Made by a program: the position numbers and the translations under genes
Part shown: piece after piece, positions 55,851-64,000 of the stretch
Layout: each line of letters opens with the position of its first letter
How positions within the stretch are numbered: position 1 is the first letter of the stretch
Assembly (NCBI RefSeq): GCF_028737325.1
Contig: NZ_JAQZCH010000002.1
Span: forward strand, 434,001-498,000
Length of the DNA stretch: 64,000 nucleotides
Direction of reading: 5' to 3'
Source: Microbacterium thalli
Lineage (GTDB): Bacteria > Actinomycetota > Actinomycetes > Actinomycetales > Microbacteriaceae
The notes under the pieces: generated by a model
What the model was told of the DNA's origin: nothing
Database searches by the model: none
The model's input: only the letters and a program-made list of their open reading frames with translations

Positions 55851-56765
55851 TCAGGCGCGCAGCCACCGACGGATCGCGAAGCCCGCCGAGACCGCCGCCA
55901 GCAGAACACCGAGCACGATGACGGCCGGGACGACGAGCGCCACATCGCCCAGATTCACCCAGTTCGTCACGAAGTCGATCTGCGACGACAGGTACTGCCC
56001 CACGCCGAACTGGACCATCGCGACGATCGCGACACTGGCGAGCGCCGATCCGATGAGCGCCGCGAAGACGCCCTCGAGGATGAATGGCGTCTGGATGAAC
56101 CGGTTGGATGCTCCGACGAGGCGCATGATGCCGAGCTCGCGGCGCCTCGCGTAGGCCGACAGTCGGATGGTCGTGGCGATCAGCAGCACCGCGGCGATCA
56201 GCATGAGCCCAGCGATACCGATCGCGACATAGGTGGCGACGGTCAGCGCCGAGAAGAGCGGATCGAGGTACTGCAGTTGGTTCGCGACCTCTTCGACACC
56301 GTCGAAGTCTTTGAAGGCCTCGCTGATCACGTCGCTCTGCGATGGATCGACGAGATTGACCCAGTACGTGTTGTTGAGCTGTTCGGCGCTGACGAACTCG
56401 GAGTAGTCCTGCCCCATGAGATTCAGGACGTTGTCGTACGCCTCCTGGCTGCTCTCGAACCGGACGCCGCTGACGACACCCTCGAGCGCCGGAGACGAGA
56501 GCCGTTCGGCGACGGCTGCGAGCTGCTCCTCCGTGGCCGCGCCGTCGGCACAGTTCTGAACGGATGCATCCTCGCGGCACATGTAGACGGCGACCTGAGC
56601 GCGATCGACCCAGTAGTCCTTCGTCTTGCCGATCTGCATCTGCATGAGCATCGCGGCGCCGACGAAGGTCAGCGACACGAATGTCACGAGCACGACGGAG
56701 ATCACCATCGAGGCGTTGCGGCGCAGTCCCGTCAGGGCCTCGCCGAGGATCAGACCGACTCTCAT
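55851..56765 (-). CDS. ftsX: Cell-division membrane protein FtsX
   Basis: FtsX is the membrane partner of FtsE and activates septal peptidoglycan hydrolases. The 304-residue product has four membrane segments (about 20-42, 175-200, 220-245, 270-292) and a large extracellular loop between the first two, which includes two cysteines. Its ATG overlaps the ftsE stop as ATGA. Confidence 0.96.
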   Translation of the reverse strand: MRVGLILGEALTGLRRNASMVISVVLVTFVSLTFVGAAMLMQMQIGKTKDYWVDRAQVAVYMCREDASVQNCADGAATEEQLAAVAERLSSPALEGVVSGVRFESSQEAYDNVLNLMGQDYSEFVSAEQLNNTYWVNLVDPSQSDVISEAFKDFDGVEEVANQLQYLDPLFSALTVATYVAIGIAGLMLIAAVLLIATTIRLSAYARRRELGIMRLVGASNRFIQTPFILEGVFAALIGSALASVAIVAMVQFGVGQYLSSQIDFVTNWVNLGDVALVVPAVIVLGVLLAAVSAGFAIRRWLRA

Positions 56766-57739
56766 GACGTGGGCCCCACTTCGTCGCGCCGGTCATCGCT
56801 CTGACCGAGACCCAGCTTCTTGGCGACGTCGGGCAGCCCGAGCCCCGCCAGGTCGATGTCCGGCGCCACGATCGGGATCGCACGCGTGGACTCACCGACG
56901 GGCGGGGGCGGTTCCGAGACGGTGTCGGGCTCGTCGGGGACATGCGCGGTCGGCGGCGTCTCGGCGATCTCGCGCTGCAACTCGAGCACCGCCGTCAGCG
57001 CCGCGACGGCCGCGGCGCCTCTGACCGGCTCCGGCTTCAGGCTCGGAAGAGCCGAGGTGTCGCCGTACCCGCCGCCCACCTCGTCGCGCACCATGACGCC
57101 GCCGCTGAGCTCGATGACGCGGCGCTGCATCTGGTCGACGAAGCCGGCCTCGTGCGTGGCCATGACCACCGTCGTACCGTTGGCGTTGATCCGCGCGAGC
57201 AACTGCATGATGTCGACGGATGTCGCGGGGTCGAGGTTTCCGGTGGGCTCGTCGGCAAGCAGCACCTGCGGACGGTTCACGATGGCGCGGGCGATCGCCA
57301 CGCGCTGCTGCTCACCACCCGACAGCTCGTGGGGAAGACGCTTCTCTTTGCCGGCCAGACCGACGAGCGCGAGCGCCTCGGGCACGGCCTGCGAGATGAA
57401 CGCGCGCGATGAGCCGATGACCTGCAGCGTGAACGCGACGTTCTGGAAGACGGTCTTGTTCGGCAGCAGCCGGAAGTCCTGGAAGACGGCGCCGATGTGC
57501 CGGCGGAAGTACGGGACCTTCCGCGTCGACAGACCCCGCAGGTCGCGGCCGAGGACGACGACGCGCCCCTCGCTCGCGACATCCTCGCGCAGGATCATCC
57601 GCAGACACGACGACTTGCCCGACCCGGAGGCGCCGACGAGGAAGACGAACTCGCCGCGCTGGATCTCGAAGTCGACATCGCTGAGCGCGGGCTTCGAGGT
57701 GCCGCGATACCGCTTGCTGACGTGTTCGAACCGGATCAT
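56762..57739 (-). CDS. ftsE: Cell-division ATP-binding protein FtsE with long C-terminal tail
   Basis: FtsE is an ABC ATPase that works with FtsX at the division site. Walker A is GASGSGKSS, the signature is LSGGEQQR and Walker B is VLLADEP. The core ends near residue 228, but the 325-residue protein continues with an Ala/Pro/Glu-rich tail of about 95 residues ending in a short helix-like GLGLPDVAKKLGLGQSD. The usual FtsE is about 225-230 residues. The ATG is nine bases after TAGGCT. Confidence 0.95.
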   Translation of the reverse strand: MIRFEHVSKRYRGTSKPALSDVDFEIQRGEFVFLVGASGSGKSSCLRMILREDVASEGRVVVLGRDLRGLSTRKVPYFRRHIGAVFQDFRLLPNKTVFQNVAFTLQVIGSSRAFISQAVPEALALVGLAGKEKRLPHELSGGEQQRVAIARAIVNRPQVLLADEPTGNLDPATSVDIMQLLARINANGTTVVMATHEAGFVDQMQRRVIELSGGVMVRDEVGGGYGDTSALPSLKPEPVRGAAAVAALTAVLELQREIAETPPTAHVPDEPDTVSEPPPPVGESTRAIPIVAPDIDLAGLGLPDVAKKLGLGQSDDRRDEVGPTS

Positions 57740-57820
57740 GACTCGACGAGCCTAAGCGGCGGTGCCGCGGAAGCCGAACGCGACACCCGCGCGCCGCGGC
57801 ATCCGCACGTCAGGGGACGA

Positions 57821-58933
57821 TCAGGCGTCGTCGTCCTTGCGCTTGCGCCACCGGATGCCGGCGGCGATGAATCCGTCGAGGTCGCCGTCGAACACAGTGG
57901 CGGGGTTCCCGACCTCGTGCCCGGTGCGCAGGTCCTTCACAAGCTGCTGCCCGTAGAGGAAGTACGAGCGCATCTGGTCGCCCCAGCTCGCGGTGATCGT
58001 GCCCGCTAGCTCCTTCTTCTTCGCGGCCTCCTCCTCGCGCTGCAGCAGCATGAGGCGGGTCTGCAGGACGCGCATCGCCGCGGCGCGGTTCTGGATCTGC
58101 GACTTCTCGTTCTGCATCGACACGACGATGCCCGTGGGGAGGTGGGTGATGCGGACGGCCGAGTCGGTGGTGTTGACGGACTGACCGCCGGGCCCGGAGG
58201 AGCGGAACACGTCGACGCGGATGTCGTTCTCGGGGACGTCGACCTCGACGGCCTCCTCCATCACGGGGATGACCTCGACGGCGGCGAAGCTCGTCTGGCG
58301 CTTGTCGGCCGAGCCGAACGGGCTGATGCGCGCGAGGCGGTGCGTTCCGGCCTCGACCGACAGCGTGCCGTAGGCGTACGGCGCGTCGACCTGGAACGTG
58401 GCCGACTTGATGCCCGCGCCCTCGGCGTACGAGGTGTCCATGATCTTGACCGGGTACTTGTGGCGCTCGGCCCAACGCAGGTACATGCGCAGCAGCATGT
58501 CGGCGAAGTCGGTCGCGTCGTCGCCGCCCGCACCCGAGCGGATCGTCACCACGGCGGAGCGCTCGTCGTACTCGCCGTCGAGGAGGGTCTGCACCTCGAG
58601 CTGGCCGATGACGTCCTCGAGCTGAGCGAGTTCCTTGCGCGCCTCGTCGGCGGATTCCTCGTCGTCCATCTCGAGCGCGAGCTCGACGAGGACGTCGAGG
58701 TCGTCGAGGCGACGCTCGACGTCTTTGACGCGCTTGAGCTCGGCCTGCCGGTGGCTCAGCGCACTGGTGACCTTCTGCGCCTTCTCGACGTCGTCCCAGA
58801 GGTCGGGGGCACCGGCCTCGTCGGACAGGCGAGCGATCTCGGCCTGGAGTGCCTCGACGTCGACCACGGCCTGGATGTCGGCGAACGTGGAGCGCAAGGC
58901 CTGGATGTCGGCGGAGATATCGAATTCGAGCAT
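57821..58933 (-). CDS. prfB: Peptide chain release factor 2
   Basis: RF2 reads UGA and UAA. The 370-residue product has the SPF anticodon-like tripeptide ([12 protein letters not shown]) and the catalytic GGQ ([16 protein letters not shown]). There is no programmed frameshift: the frame is continuous from the ATG at 58933, which has GGAG five bases upstream. It precedes ftsE. Confidence 0.96.
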   Translation of the reverse strand: MLEFDISADIQALRSTFADIQAVVDVEALQAEIARLSDEAGAPDLWDDVEKAQKVTSALSHRQAELKRVKDVERRLDDLDVLVELALEMDDEESADEARKELAQLEDVIGQLEVQTLLDGEYDERSAVVTIRSGAGGDDATDFADMLLRMYLRWAERHKYPVKIMDTSYAEGAGIKSATFQVDAPYAYGTLSVEAGTHRLARISPFGSADKRQTSFAAVEVIPVMEEAVEVDVPENDIRVDVFRSSGPGGQSVNTTDSAVRITHLPTGIVVSMQNEKSQIQNRAAAMRVLQTRLMLLQREEEAAKKKELAGTITASWGDQMRSYFLYGQQLVKDLRTGHEVGNPATVFDGDLDGFIAAGIRWRKRKDDDA

Positions 58934-58958
58934 GGCACTCCAGAGTAACGTGGAACAG

Positions 58959-60248
58959 ATGCCAGCCAGCGACGACAACGAGCCGATCCGTCGGGTTCTC
59001 TGGCGACTCGCTCCGATGATCTACGGGCCCACCACCCTGTTCGGTCTCGGCGAGGGAGCGGTCATCCCCCTCATCCCCGTCATCGCGGTGCAGCTCGGTG
59101 CCGACGTCGCCACGTCGGCACTCGTCGCCTCGGCCCTCGTCGTCGGCCAGCTCTGCGGCAACATCCCCGCGGGGTGGGCCGTGGCCCGCATCGGCGAACG
59201 CGCGACGATGATCATCGCCGGACTGCTCGCTCTCGTCGGCGTCGGCGCGATGGCCCTCGCCCCCGCGCTCGGCGTGTTCGCGGCATCCGTCTTCCTCATC
59301 GGCATCTGCGCGGCCGCGTTCGGCGTCGCCCGGCACGCGTTCATGACGACGCGCGTGCCGCTGACCTTCCGCGCCCGCGCCCTGTCGCTGCTGGGCGGGA
59401 GCTTCCGGCTCGGAATGTTCGTGGGCCCGTTCATCGCGGCGGCGCTGCTGTGGATCTTCGGCGACGAGCACGCGACGATCTGGTTCTTCGGCGTCTGCCT
59501 CATCGCGATGATCGTCCTCGTCGCCTTCGGGCCGGAGCCCGAGAAGCGGCTCGGGCCCCCGCCCGCCATCGCCCGCACCGTCGACGGCGAAGCGATCACG
59601 ACCGCCCCCGTCCGCACCCGCCGGACACCCGGCACCGGCGTCGTGCGCACCGCGTGGCGCAACCGCGACGTGCTCGCGCGCCTCGGCGTGGCGGCGGCAT
59701 CGCTGTCGGCGCTGCGCTCGACCCGCCAGGTCCTGCTGCCGCTGTGGGGCGTCGCGATCGGCCTCGACGGGTCGACGATCGCCCTCGTGGTCGGCGTCTC
59801 GGGGGCGATCGACTTCGCGCTCTTCTACGCCAGCGGTCAGGTGATGGACCGGTTCGGACGGCTGTGGGCCGCTCTGCCGGCGATGCTCCTGATGGGCTCC
59901 GGCCTCATCGCGCTGGGGCTGACGGCGGCCAGCGCGCAGCCGGAGCTGTGGTTCGCGCTCTTCGCCGCGGTTCTCGGTGTCGGCAACGGCCTCTCGAGCG
60001 GCATCTTGCTGACCCTCGGCGCCGATGTCGCTCCCACCGCGAATCCGGCGCCGTTCCTTGGTTCGTGGCGCACGTTGACCGACGCCGGCGGCGCCGCCGC
60101 TCCCCTGCTGGTCTCGGGCATCACCGCGGTCGCGTCGCTGCCGGTCGCGGCGGTGGTCATGGGCGGCCTGGGGCTCGTGGGGGCGCTCGGGTTCATCCGC
60201 TGGGTGCCGCGGTTCGTGCCGCGGCGTCCGAGCGAGGACCGACCATGA
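58959..60248 (+). CDS. MFS transporter
   Basis: The 429-residue protein has about 12 membrane segments, the MFS loop [16 protein letters not shown] after segment 2, and a central loop with Arg/Thr repeats. TAACGT lies seven bases before the ATG. It is divergent from prfB and overlaps the GH114 gene by four bases, so they are co-translated. The cargo is unknown. Confidence 0.86.
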   Translation: MPASDDNEPIRRVLWRLAPMIYGPTTLFGLGEGAVIPLIPVIAVQLGADVATSALVASALVVGQLCGNIPAGWAVARIGERATMIIAGLLALVGVGAMALAPALGVFAASVFLIGICAAAFGVARHAFMTTRVPLTFRARALSLLGGSFRLGMFVGPFIAAALLWIFGDEHATIWFFGVCLIAMIVLVAFGPEPEKRLGPPPAIARTVDGEAITTAPVRTRRTPGTGVVRTAWRNRDVLARLGVAAASLSALRSTRQVLLPLWGVAIGLDGSTIALVVGVSGAIDFALFYASGQVMDRFGRLWAALPAMLLMGSGLIALGLTAASAQPELWFALFAAVLGVGNGLSSGILLTLGADVAPTANPAPFLGSWRTLTDAGGAAAPLLVSGITAVASLPVAAVVMGGLGLVGALGFIRWVPRFVPRRPSEDRP

Positions 60249-61141
60249 CACGGTCGCGCACCCGCCGCTCCGCCGCGCACGTTGCGACGACTCTCGCCAC
60301 CGGTGCCATGCTCGTCGGGCTCACCGCGCTGGTCGGCTGCTCGAACATCGAAACGGATGCCGCTCCCCCGCCTGTCCCGGACGCCGGCGAGGTCACCGCC
60401 GACACATCGCCGGCAGGCGCGGTGGTTCCGCCGCCCGCCGGCGCGCGCCCGGACTACCAGTTGGGCGGCGCATACGAGCCGGCCGCGGGTGTGGGGATCG
60501 TGGGACGCGACCGCGAAGCCGAACCCGCGGAGGGCCGCTACTCGATCTGCTACGTGAACGGGTTCCAGACCCAGCCGAACGAACAGCAGCTGTGGGAGCC
60601 GGATCTGATGCTGACCGTCGCCGGCGAGCCGCTTGCCGACCCGGACTGGCCGGACGAGATCCTGCTCGACACCTCGACGACGCAGAAGCGCGACCGCATC
60701 CTCTCCCGCGTCGAGCCGTGGATCCGCGGCTGCGCGGAGGCGGGGTTCGACGCGGTGGAGTTCGACAACCTCGACTCGTTCACCCGCTCCGAGGGTCTGC
60801 TCGATGTCGAGGCGAACCTCGCCCTCGCGAGCGCCTTCGTCGGGGTGGCCCATGACGCAGGGCTTGCGGCCGGACAGAAGAACGCCGCCGAGTACGCCGC
60901 GCGCCTGCGCGAAGAGGCGGGATTCGACTTCGCCGTCGTCGAGGAGTGCGCGGCCTACGCCGAGTGCGGCGAGTACACCGCCGTGTACGGCGACGCGGTG
61001 GTCGATATCGAGTACACCGACAACCTGCCGCGCTCCTGGTCGACCATCTGCGCCGACCCGGCGACACCGCGATCCGTCGTGCTGCGCGACCGCGACCTGA
61101 CCGTCGAAAGCGATCCTCAGCACATCGCCAGGCATTGCTGA
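60245..61141 (+). CDS. GH114-type (endo-alpha-1,4-polygalactosaminidase-like) lipoprotein
   Basis: The 298-residue product has a lipobox LVGC (Cys32) and a barrel domain resembling GH114 proteins: YSICYVNGFQTQ, EILLDTSTTQK, FDAVEFDNLDSF and GLAAGQKNA. FDAVEFDNLD places the acidic residues expected of the GH114/TIM-barrel family, which includes the hydrolase domain of PelA. The substrate is inferred only by family. It is coupled to an MFS gene and lies just upstream of a GT2 gene. Confidence 0.8.
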   Translation: MTRSRTRRSAAHVATTLATGAMLVGLTALVGCSNIETDAAPPPVPDAGEVTADTSPAGAVVPPPAGARPDYQLGGAYEPAAGVGIVGRDREAEPAEGRYSICYVNGFQTQPNEQQLWEPDLMLTVAGEPLADPDWPDEILLDTSTTQKRDRILSRVEPWIRGCAEAGFDAVEFDNLDSFTRSEGLLDVEANLALASAFVGVAHDAGLAAGQKNAAEYAARLREEAGFDFAVVEECAAYAECGEYTAVYGDAVVDIEYTDNLPRSWSTICADPATPRSVVLRDRDLTVESDPQHIARHC

Positions 61142-61233
61142 GGCACATCTTCGTCTGACTCGTCGTCGCCGCGCAAGCCATTTCATGCCACTCTGGGCTG
61201 CCGGATAAGTTGCTGAGCGACCGAGGGAGATCG

Positions 61234-63240
61234 ATGGTCTTCGAGACGACCGTGCATCGACACGAGACGCGACGCGAGAGCGCGCGTCGCGAGCGCTCGG
61301 CGACGCGCCGGATGGCGCTGATCCGACTCGTCATCGTGCTCGCGGCCGTCTCGGGCATCAACTACGTCACCTGGCGTTGGCTCGCCTCCGTGAACTGGGA
61401 GGCGTGGTGGATCGCGGTCCCCCTCGTCGTGGCCGAGACCTATAGCCTCATCGACTCGCTGATCTTCGCGCTCGGAGCGTGGCGCCTGCGCGAGCGCCAC
61501 GAGGCTCCGCCGATCACGCGGCCCGTCACCGTCGACGTCCTGGTGACGACGTACAACGAGCCCCTCGACCTCGTCATGCGCACAGCACGCGCGGCCCTCG
61601 ACATCCGCTACCCGCATCAGACCTGGATTCTCGACGACGGCGACCGCCCCGAGCTGCGCGCGCTGGCCGAGGCCGAGGGCATCGGCGTCATCACGCGCTC
61701 GCAAGCCTGGAGCGACCGCCCGCGGCACGCGAAGGCGGGCAACCTCAACAACGCGCTCATGGTGACCGAGGGCGAGTTCTTGCTCATCCTCGACGCCGAC
61801 CAGGTACCCAAGCCGCAGATCCTCGACCGGACGCTGGGGTGGTTCGAGGACGACGGCGTCGCACTGGTGCAGACGCCGCAGTGGTTCGTCAACGTTCCCC
61901 CCAGTGACCCGCTCGGCAGCCAGGCGCCGCTGTTCTACGGCCCCATCCAGCAGTCGAAGGACGGTTGGAACGCCGCGTTCTTCTGCGGCTCGAACGCCAT
62001 CCTGCGCCGCGAGGCCCTGATGCAGTTGGGCGTTTCCCGCTACGTCGACGAGGTGACTCTCGCCGTCAACCGCGGCGTGCGGTCCTCGCGCCGCATTCTC
62101 AACCGCGCCCGCCAGGAGCACGGCGGCGACCCGCGCATCGCGTCGGCGCTCGACGCGGTCGGCGCGGCCCTCGACGAGGTCAAGGTGGAGATCGCCCGCG
62201 GCGATGCGCTCGCGGACGTGACCTACGCCTTCCAGGCACGCATCGATCGGGTGCGCCGCGAACTCACCGATCAGGACATGGCGAGCGTCCGTGACGAGTT
62301 GCGCGCCCTCGCCGAGATCACCGGCGACACCGAGGCGCTGGCGGTGATCGACGAGGTGACCCTCGACGCGCTCGGCGACCGCAGCCTCTCACCGCTCGGA
62401 GCGCTGGAATCCATCAGCATGCTGGTCTCGTCGTTCGAGGTCGGCCGCGACGAAGAGGCGCAGGCGATCATGCCGCTGGCCACCATCTCGGTCACCGAAG
62501 ACATGGCGACGTCGATGCGGCTGCACGGCCTGGGCTGGAAGTCGGTCTATCACGACGAGGTGCTCGCGGTGGGCCTCGCGCCCGAAGACCTGCCGACCAT
62601 GCTCACGCAGCGACTGCGCTGGGCGCAGGGCACGATGCAGGTCATGTTCCGCGAGAACCCGCTCGTGCAGCGCGGCCTCAGCTGGGGTCAGCGCATCATG
62701 TACTTCGGCACCATGTGGAGCTACCTGGCCGGTTTCGCCGGCATCGTGTACATCGCCGCGCCGGTGCTGTACCTCTCGTTCGGCGTCATGCCGGTGCAGG
62801 CCTGGAGCGTGGACTTCTTCGCCCGCTTCATCCCGTTCTTCGTCCTCAACCAGCTGCTGTTCCTCGTCGTGGCCAACGGCAGGCCCACATGGCGCGGCGC
62901 CCAGTACTCGCTCGCCCTGTTCCCGGTGTGGATTCAATCCGTCACCACGGCGTTCGGCAACGTGTACCGGGGCCGCGCGCTCGGCTTCTCTGTCACGCCC
63001 AAGACCCGCGCGACCGAGGGACGCCCACGCTGGGATCTCGTGCGACCGCAGCTCATCGCGATGGCCGCACTGGTGCTCTCGCTCGTCGCGGTCGCCATCC
63101 GCTACGCGGTGGGTCAGGCCGAAGGCATCGCCCCGCTCATCAACATCGTCTGGGTGCTGTACGACCTCATGGTGTTCAGCATCATCATCCGCGCCGTGCT
63201 CTACACGCCGCCCTCGGACCTCGAACTGAAGGAGAACTGA
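61234..63240 (+). CDS. Cellulose-synthase-like GT2 glycosyltransferase with a large insertion
   Basis: The 668-residue membrane glycosyltransferase has the processive GT2 motifs DDG (134-136), DAD (187-189), TED (421-423) and QRLRW (459-463), two membrane segments at the N-terminus and about five after 475. Between FCGSNAILRREAL and TED lies an extra, mostly helical segment of roughly 150 residues (266-412) absent from most BcsA-like enzymes. The ATG at 61234 has GGGAG four bases upstream; a TTG 24 bases earlier was passed over. A STAS gene follows three bases after. Confidence 0.87.
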   Translation: MVFETTVHRHETRRESARRERSATRRMALIRLVIVLAAVSGINYVTWRWLASVNWEAWWIAVPLVVAETYSLIDSLIFALGAWRLRERHEAPPITRPVTVDVLVTTYNEPLDLVMRTARAALDIRYPHQTWILDDGDRPELRALAEAEGIGVITRSQAWSDRPRHAKAGNLNNALMVTEGEFLLILDADQVPKPQILDRTLGWFEDDGVALVQTPQWFVNVPPSDPLGSQAPLFYGPIQQSKDGWNAAFFCGSNAILRREALMQLGVSRYVDEVTLAVNRGVRSSRRILNRARQEHGGDPRIASALDAVGAALDEVKVEIARGDALADVTYAFQARIDRVRRELTDQDMASVRDELRALAEITGDTEALAVIDEVTLDALGDRSLSPLGALESISMLVSSFEVGRDEEAQAIMPLATISVTEDMATSMRLHGLGWKSVYHDEVLAVGLAPEDLPTMLTQRLRWAQGTMQVMFRENPLVQRGLSWGQRIMYFGTMWSYLAGFAGIVYIAAPVLYLSFGVMPVQAWSVDFFARFIPFFVLNQLLFLVVANGRPTWRGAQYSLALFPVWIQSVTTAFGNVYRGRALGFSVTPKTRATEGRPRWDLVRPQLIAMAALVLSLVAVAIRYAVGQAEGIAPLINIVWVLYDLMVFSIIIRAVLYTPPSDLELKEN

Positions 63241-63243
63241 CCC

Positions 63244-63579
63244 ATGATCGATCTCGATATCGACGTGCGAGACAACGGTCGGGTCGTGCGACCGCACGGC
63301 CGCCTGACGATGGTGTCGGCGCGCGAGTTCCGCGAGCGGGTCAACGAGGAGATCAGCGCCGCGCCCGACGCCCTGGTGGTCGTCGACCTGTCAGATCTGC
63401 AGTTCATCGACTCGTCGGGGCTGGGCGCGCTCGTGGCCTGCCTGAAGTCCGCGCGCCAAGCCGGCGGCGACCTGCGGCTCGCGGCGCCCACCGAGCAGAT
63501 CACGATGGTGCTCGGCTTGACCAACCTCGACCGCGTGCTGCGGCCCCGCGCGACCGTCGAGGAGGCGCTCGTTGACTGA
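63244..63579 (+). CDS. STAS-domain anti-sigma factor antagonist
   Basis: The 111-residue STAS protein has the phospho-acceptor region DLQFIDSSGLGALVA with Ser57/Ser58. Such proteins bind an anti-sigma kinase and are inactivated by phosphorylation. It starts three bases after the GT2 gene and overlaps the HATPase gene by eight bases. Confidence 0.92.
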   Translation: MIDLDIDVRDNGRVVRPHGRLTMVSAREFRERVNEEISAAPDALVVVDLSDLQFIDSSGLGALVACLKSARQAGGDLRLAAPTEQITMVLGLTNLDRVLRPRATVEEALVD

Positions 63580-63991
63580 GAAGATCGAGCGCTCGCTCCT
63601 CGCGGACGTCTCGCTCGAGAGCGTCGAGGCGGTCCACGACCTGCTCTTGGAGTGGTTCGAGGAGGCCGGCGACGTCGACCCCCGTGTCCGCTTCGCGTTC
63701 GAGACCGCCGTGGTCGAGATCGCGGGCAACATCGTCGAGCACACCGTTGCCGCTCGCGGTGCCGAAGGGCGCCACTTCACGGTCCAGCTCGTCGCCGACG
63801 AGGCGATGCTGACGGCCACGTTCCAGGATGACGCTCAGCCCGCCGAGCTCGACCTCAGCGCGGTGACGATGGCGGAAGAGGGCGCCGAGGACGGCCGCGG
63901 GCTCGCCCTCGCGCTCGCCAGCGTCGACCGGCTGGAGTACCGCCACGAGGGCGGGCGGAACATCTGGAGCATCGAGTGCCGGCGAGGCTGA
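63572..63991 (+). CDS. Anti-sigma-factor-type serine kinase (HATPase_c)
   Basis: The 139-residue GHKL ATPase has the N-box in VVEIAGNIVEHT and a G-box-like DGRGLALAL. It resembles RsbW/SpoIIAB kinases that phosphorylate STAS partners. The start is a TTG overlapping the STAS stop by eight bases. A target sigma factor is not in the window; direct control of the GT2 is another possibility. Confidence 0.87.
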   Translation: MTEKIERSLLADVSLESVEAVHDLLLEWFEEAGDVDPRVRFAFETAVVEIAGNIVEHTVAARGAEGRHFTVQLVADEAMLTATFQDDAQPAELDLSAVTMAEEGAEDGRGLALALASVDRLEYRHEGGRNIWSIECRRG

Positions 63992-64000
63992 AGCGCGCCA

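Noticed and set aside
58860..58933. Programmed +1 frameshift in prfB
   Set aside because: The RF2 frame is continuous from the ATG with no internal UGA.
57810..60251. An 813-codon minus-strand frame through the MFS gene and prfB
   Set aside because: It is antisense to the MFS gene and out of frame with prfB; RF2 motifs fix the true frame.

Overview
The window is high-GC DNA (about 70 percent) with the gene content of a Gram-positive actinobacterium, most likely family Microbacteriaceae and probably Microbacterium. This rests on the prfB-ftsE-ftsX-smpB-ssrA order, a tmRNA with proteolysis tag AESKRTDFALAA, a DUF222/HNH gene, a HisN-type histidinol-phosphatase, LPXTG pili with a class C sortase, and many starts sitting 5-7 bases after a TANNNT -10 box (leaderless transcripts). 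It reads as chromosomal housekeeping sequence with a few accessory insertions. No insertion sequence, prophage or CRISPR array was seen.

Layout. 1-5.7 kb (minus): leuC-leuD, then murA, an acyltransferase, gpsA and the 5' end of ddl. A tiny leader ORF with three tandem Leu codons and mutually exclusive stem-loops precedes leuC and looks like a leucine attenuator. 5.7-9.4 kb: terC, an ECF sigma factor with a DUF4349 membrane partner, tRNA-Glu and a metallo-beta-lactamase-fold gene. 9.4-13.6 kb (minus): fructose PTS operon fruR-fruK-fruA-ptsH. 13.7-18.5 kb: a possible Fe(II)/2-oxoglutarate-oxygenase-like gene, a solo DUF262/DUF1524 (GmrSD-like) protein with an apparently degenerate nuclease domain, and an unusual SDR protein with a four-cysteine motif. 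18.3-24.8 kb (minus): a pilus locus of large LPXTG protein, SpaH-type pilin and class C sortase. 25-31 kb: a butanediol-dehydrogenase-like gene with a TetR regulator, tRNA-Gln, gltX, and a LysR gene divergent from a class V aminotransferase.

31-46 kb is rich in branched-chain amino acid synthesis: leuB-ilvE-FAH-MFS, then serA, then ilvD-ilvB-ilvN-ilvC, with a TetR/DHA2-exporter pair between them. With leuCD these supply most of the valine/isoleucine/leucine pathway; ilvA and leuA are not in the window. 46-50 kb: otsA-otsB (trehalose) and a thiolase. 50-54 kb: a DUF222/HNH gene, tRNA-Lys, hisN with a lipoprotein and an NTF2-like gene, and a 52-residue membrane protein. 54-59 kb: ssrA, a SIMPL protein, smpB, ftsX, ftsE (with a long C-terminal tail) and prfB. 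59-64 kb (plus): an MFS gene, a GH114-type lipoprotein, a cellulose-synthase-like GT2 with a large insertion in its catalytic domain, a STAS protein and a HATPase. The last five are tightly linked and may form an exopolysaccharide module under partner-switch control.

Most intergenic gaps are short; convergent gene pairs are usually separated by strong inverted-repeat terminators. No gene-free stretch exceeds about 300 bases.
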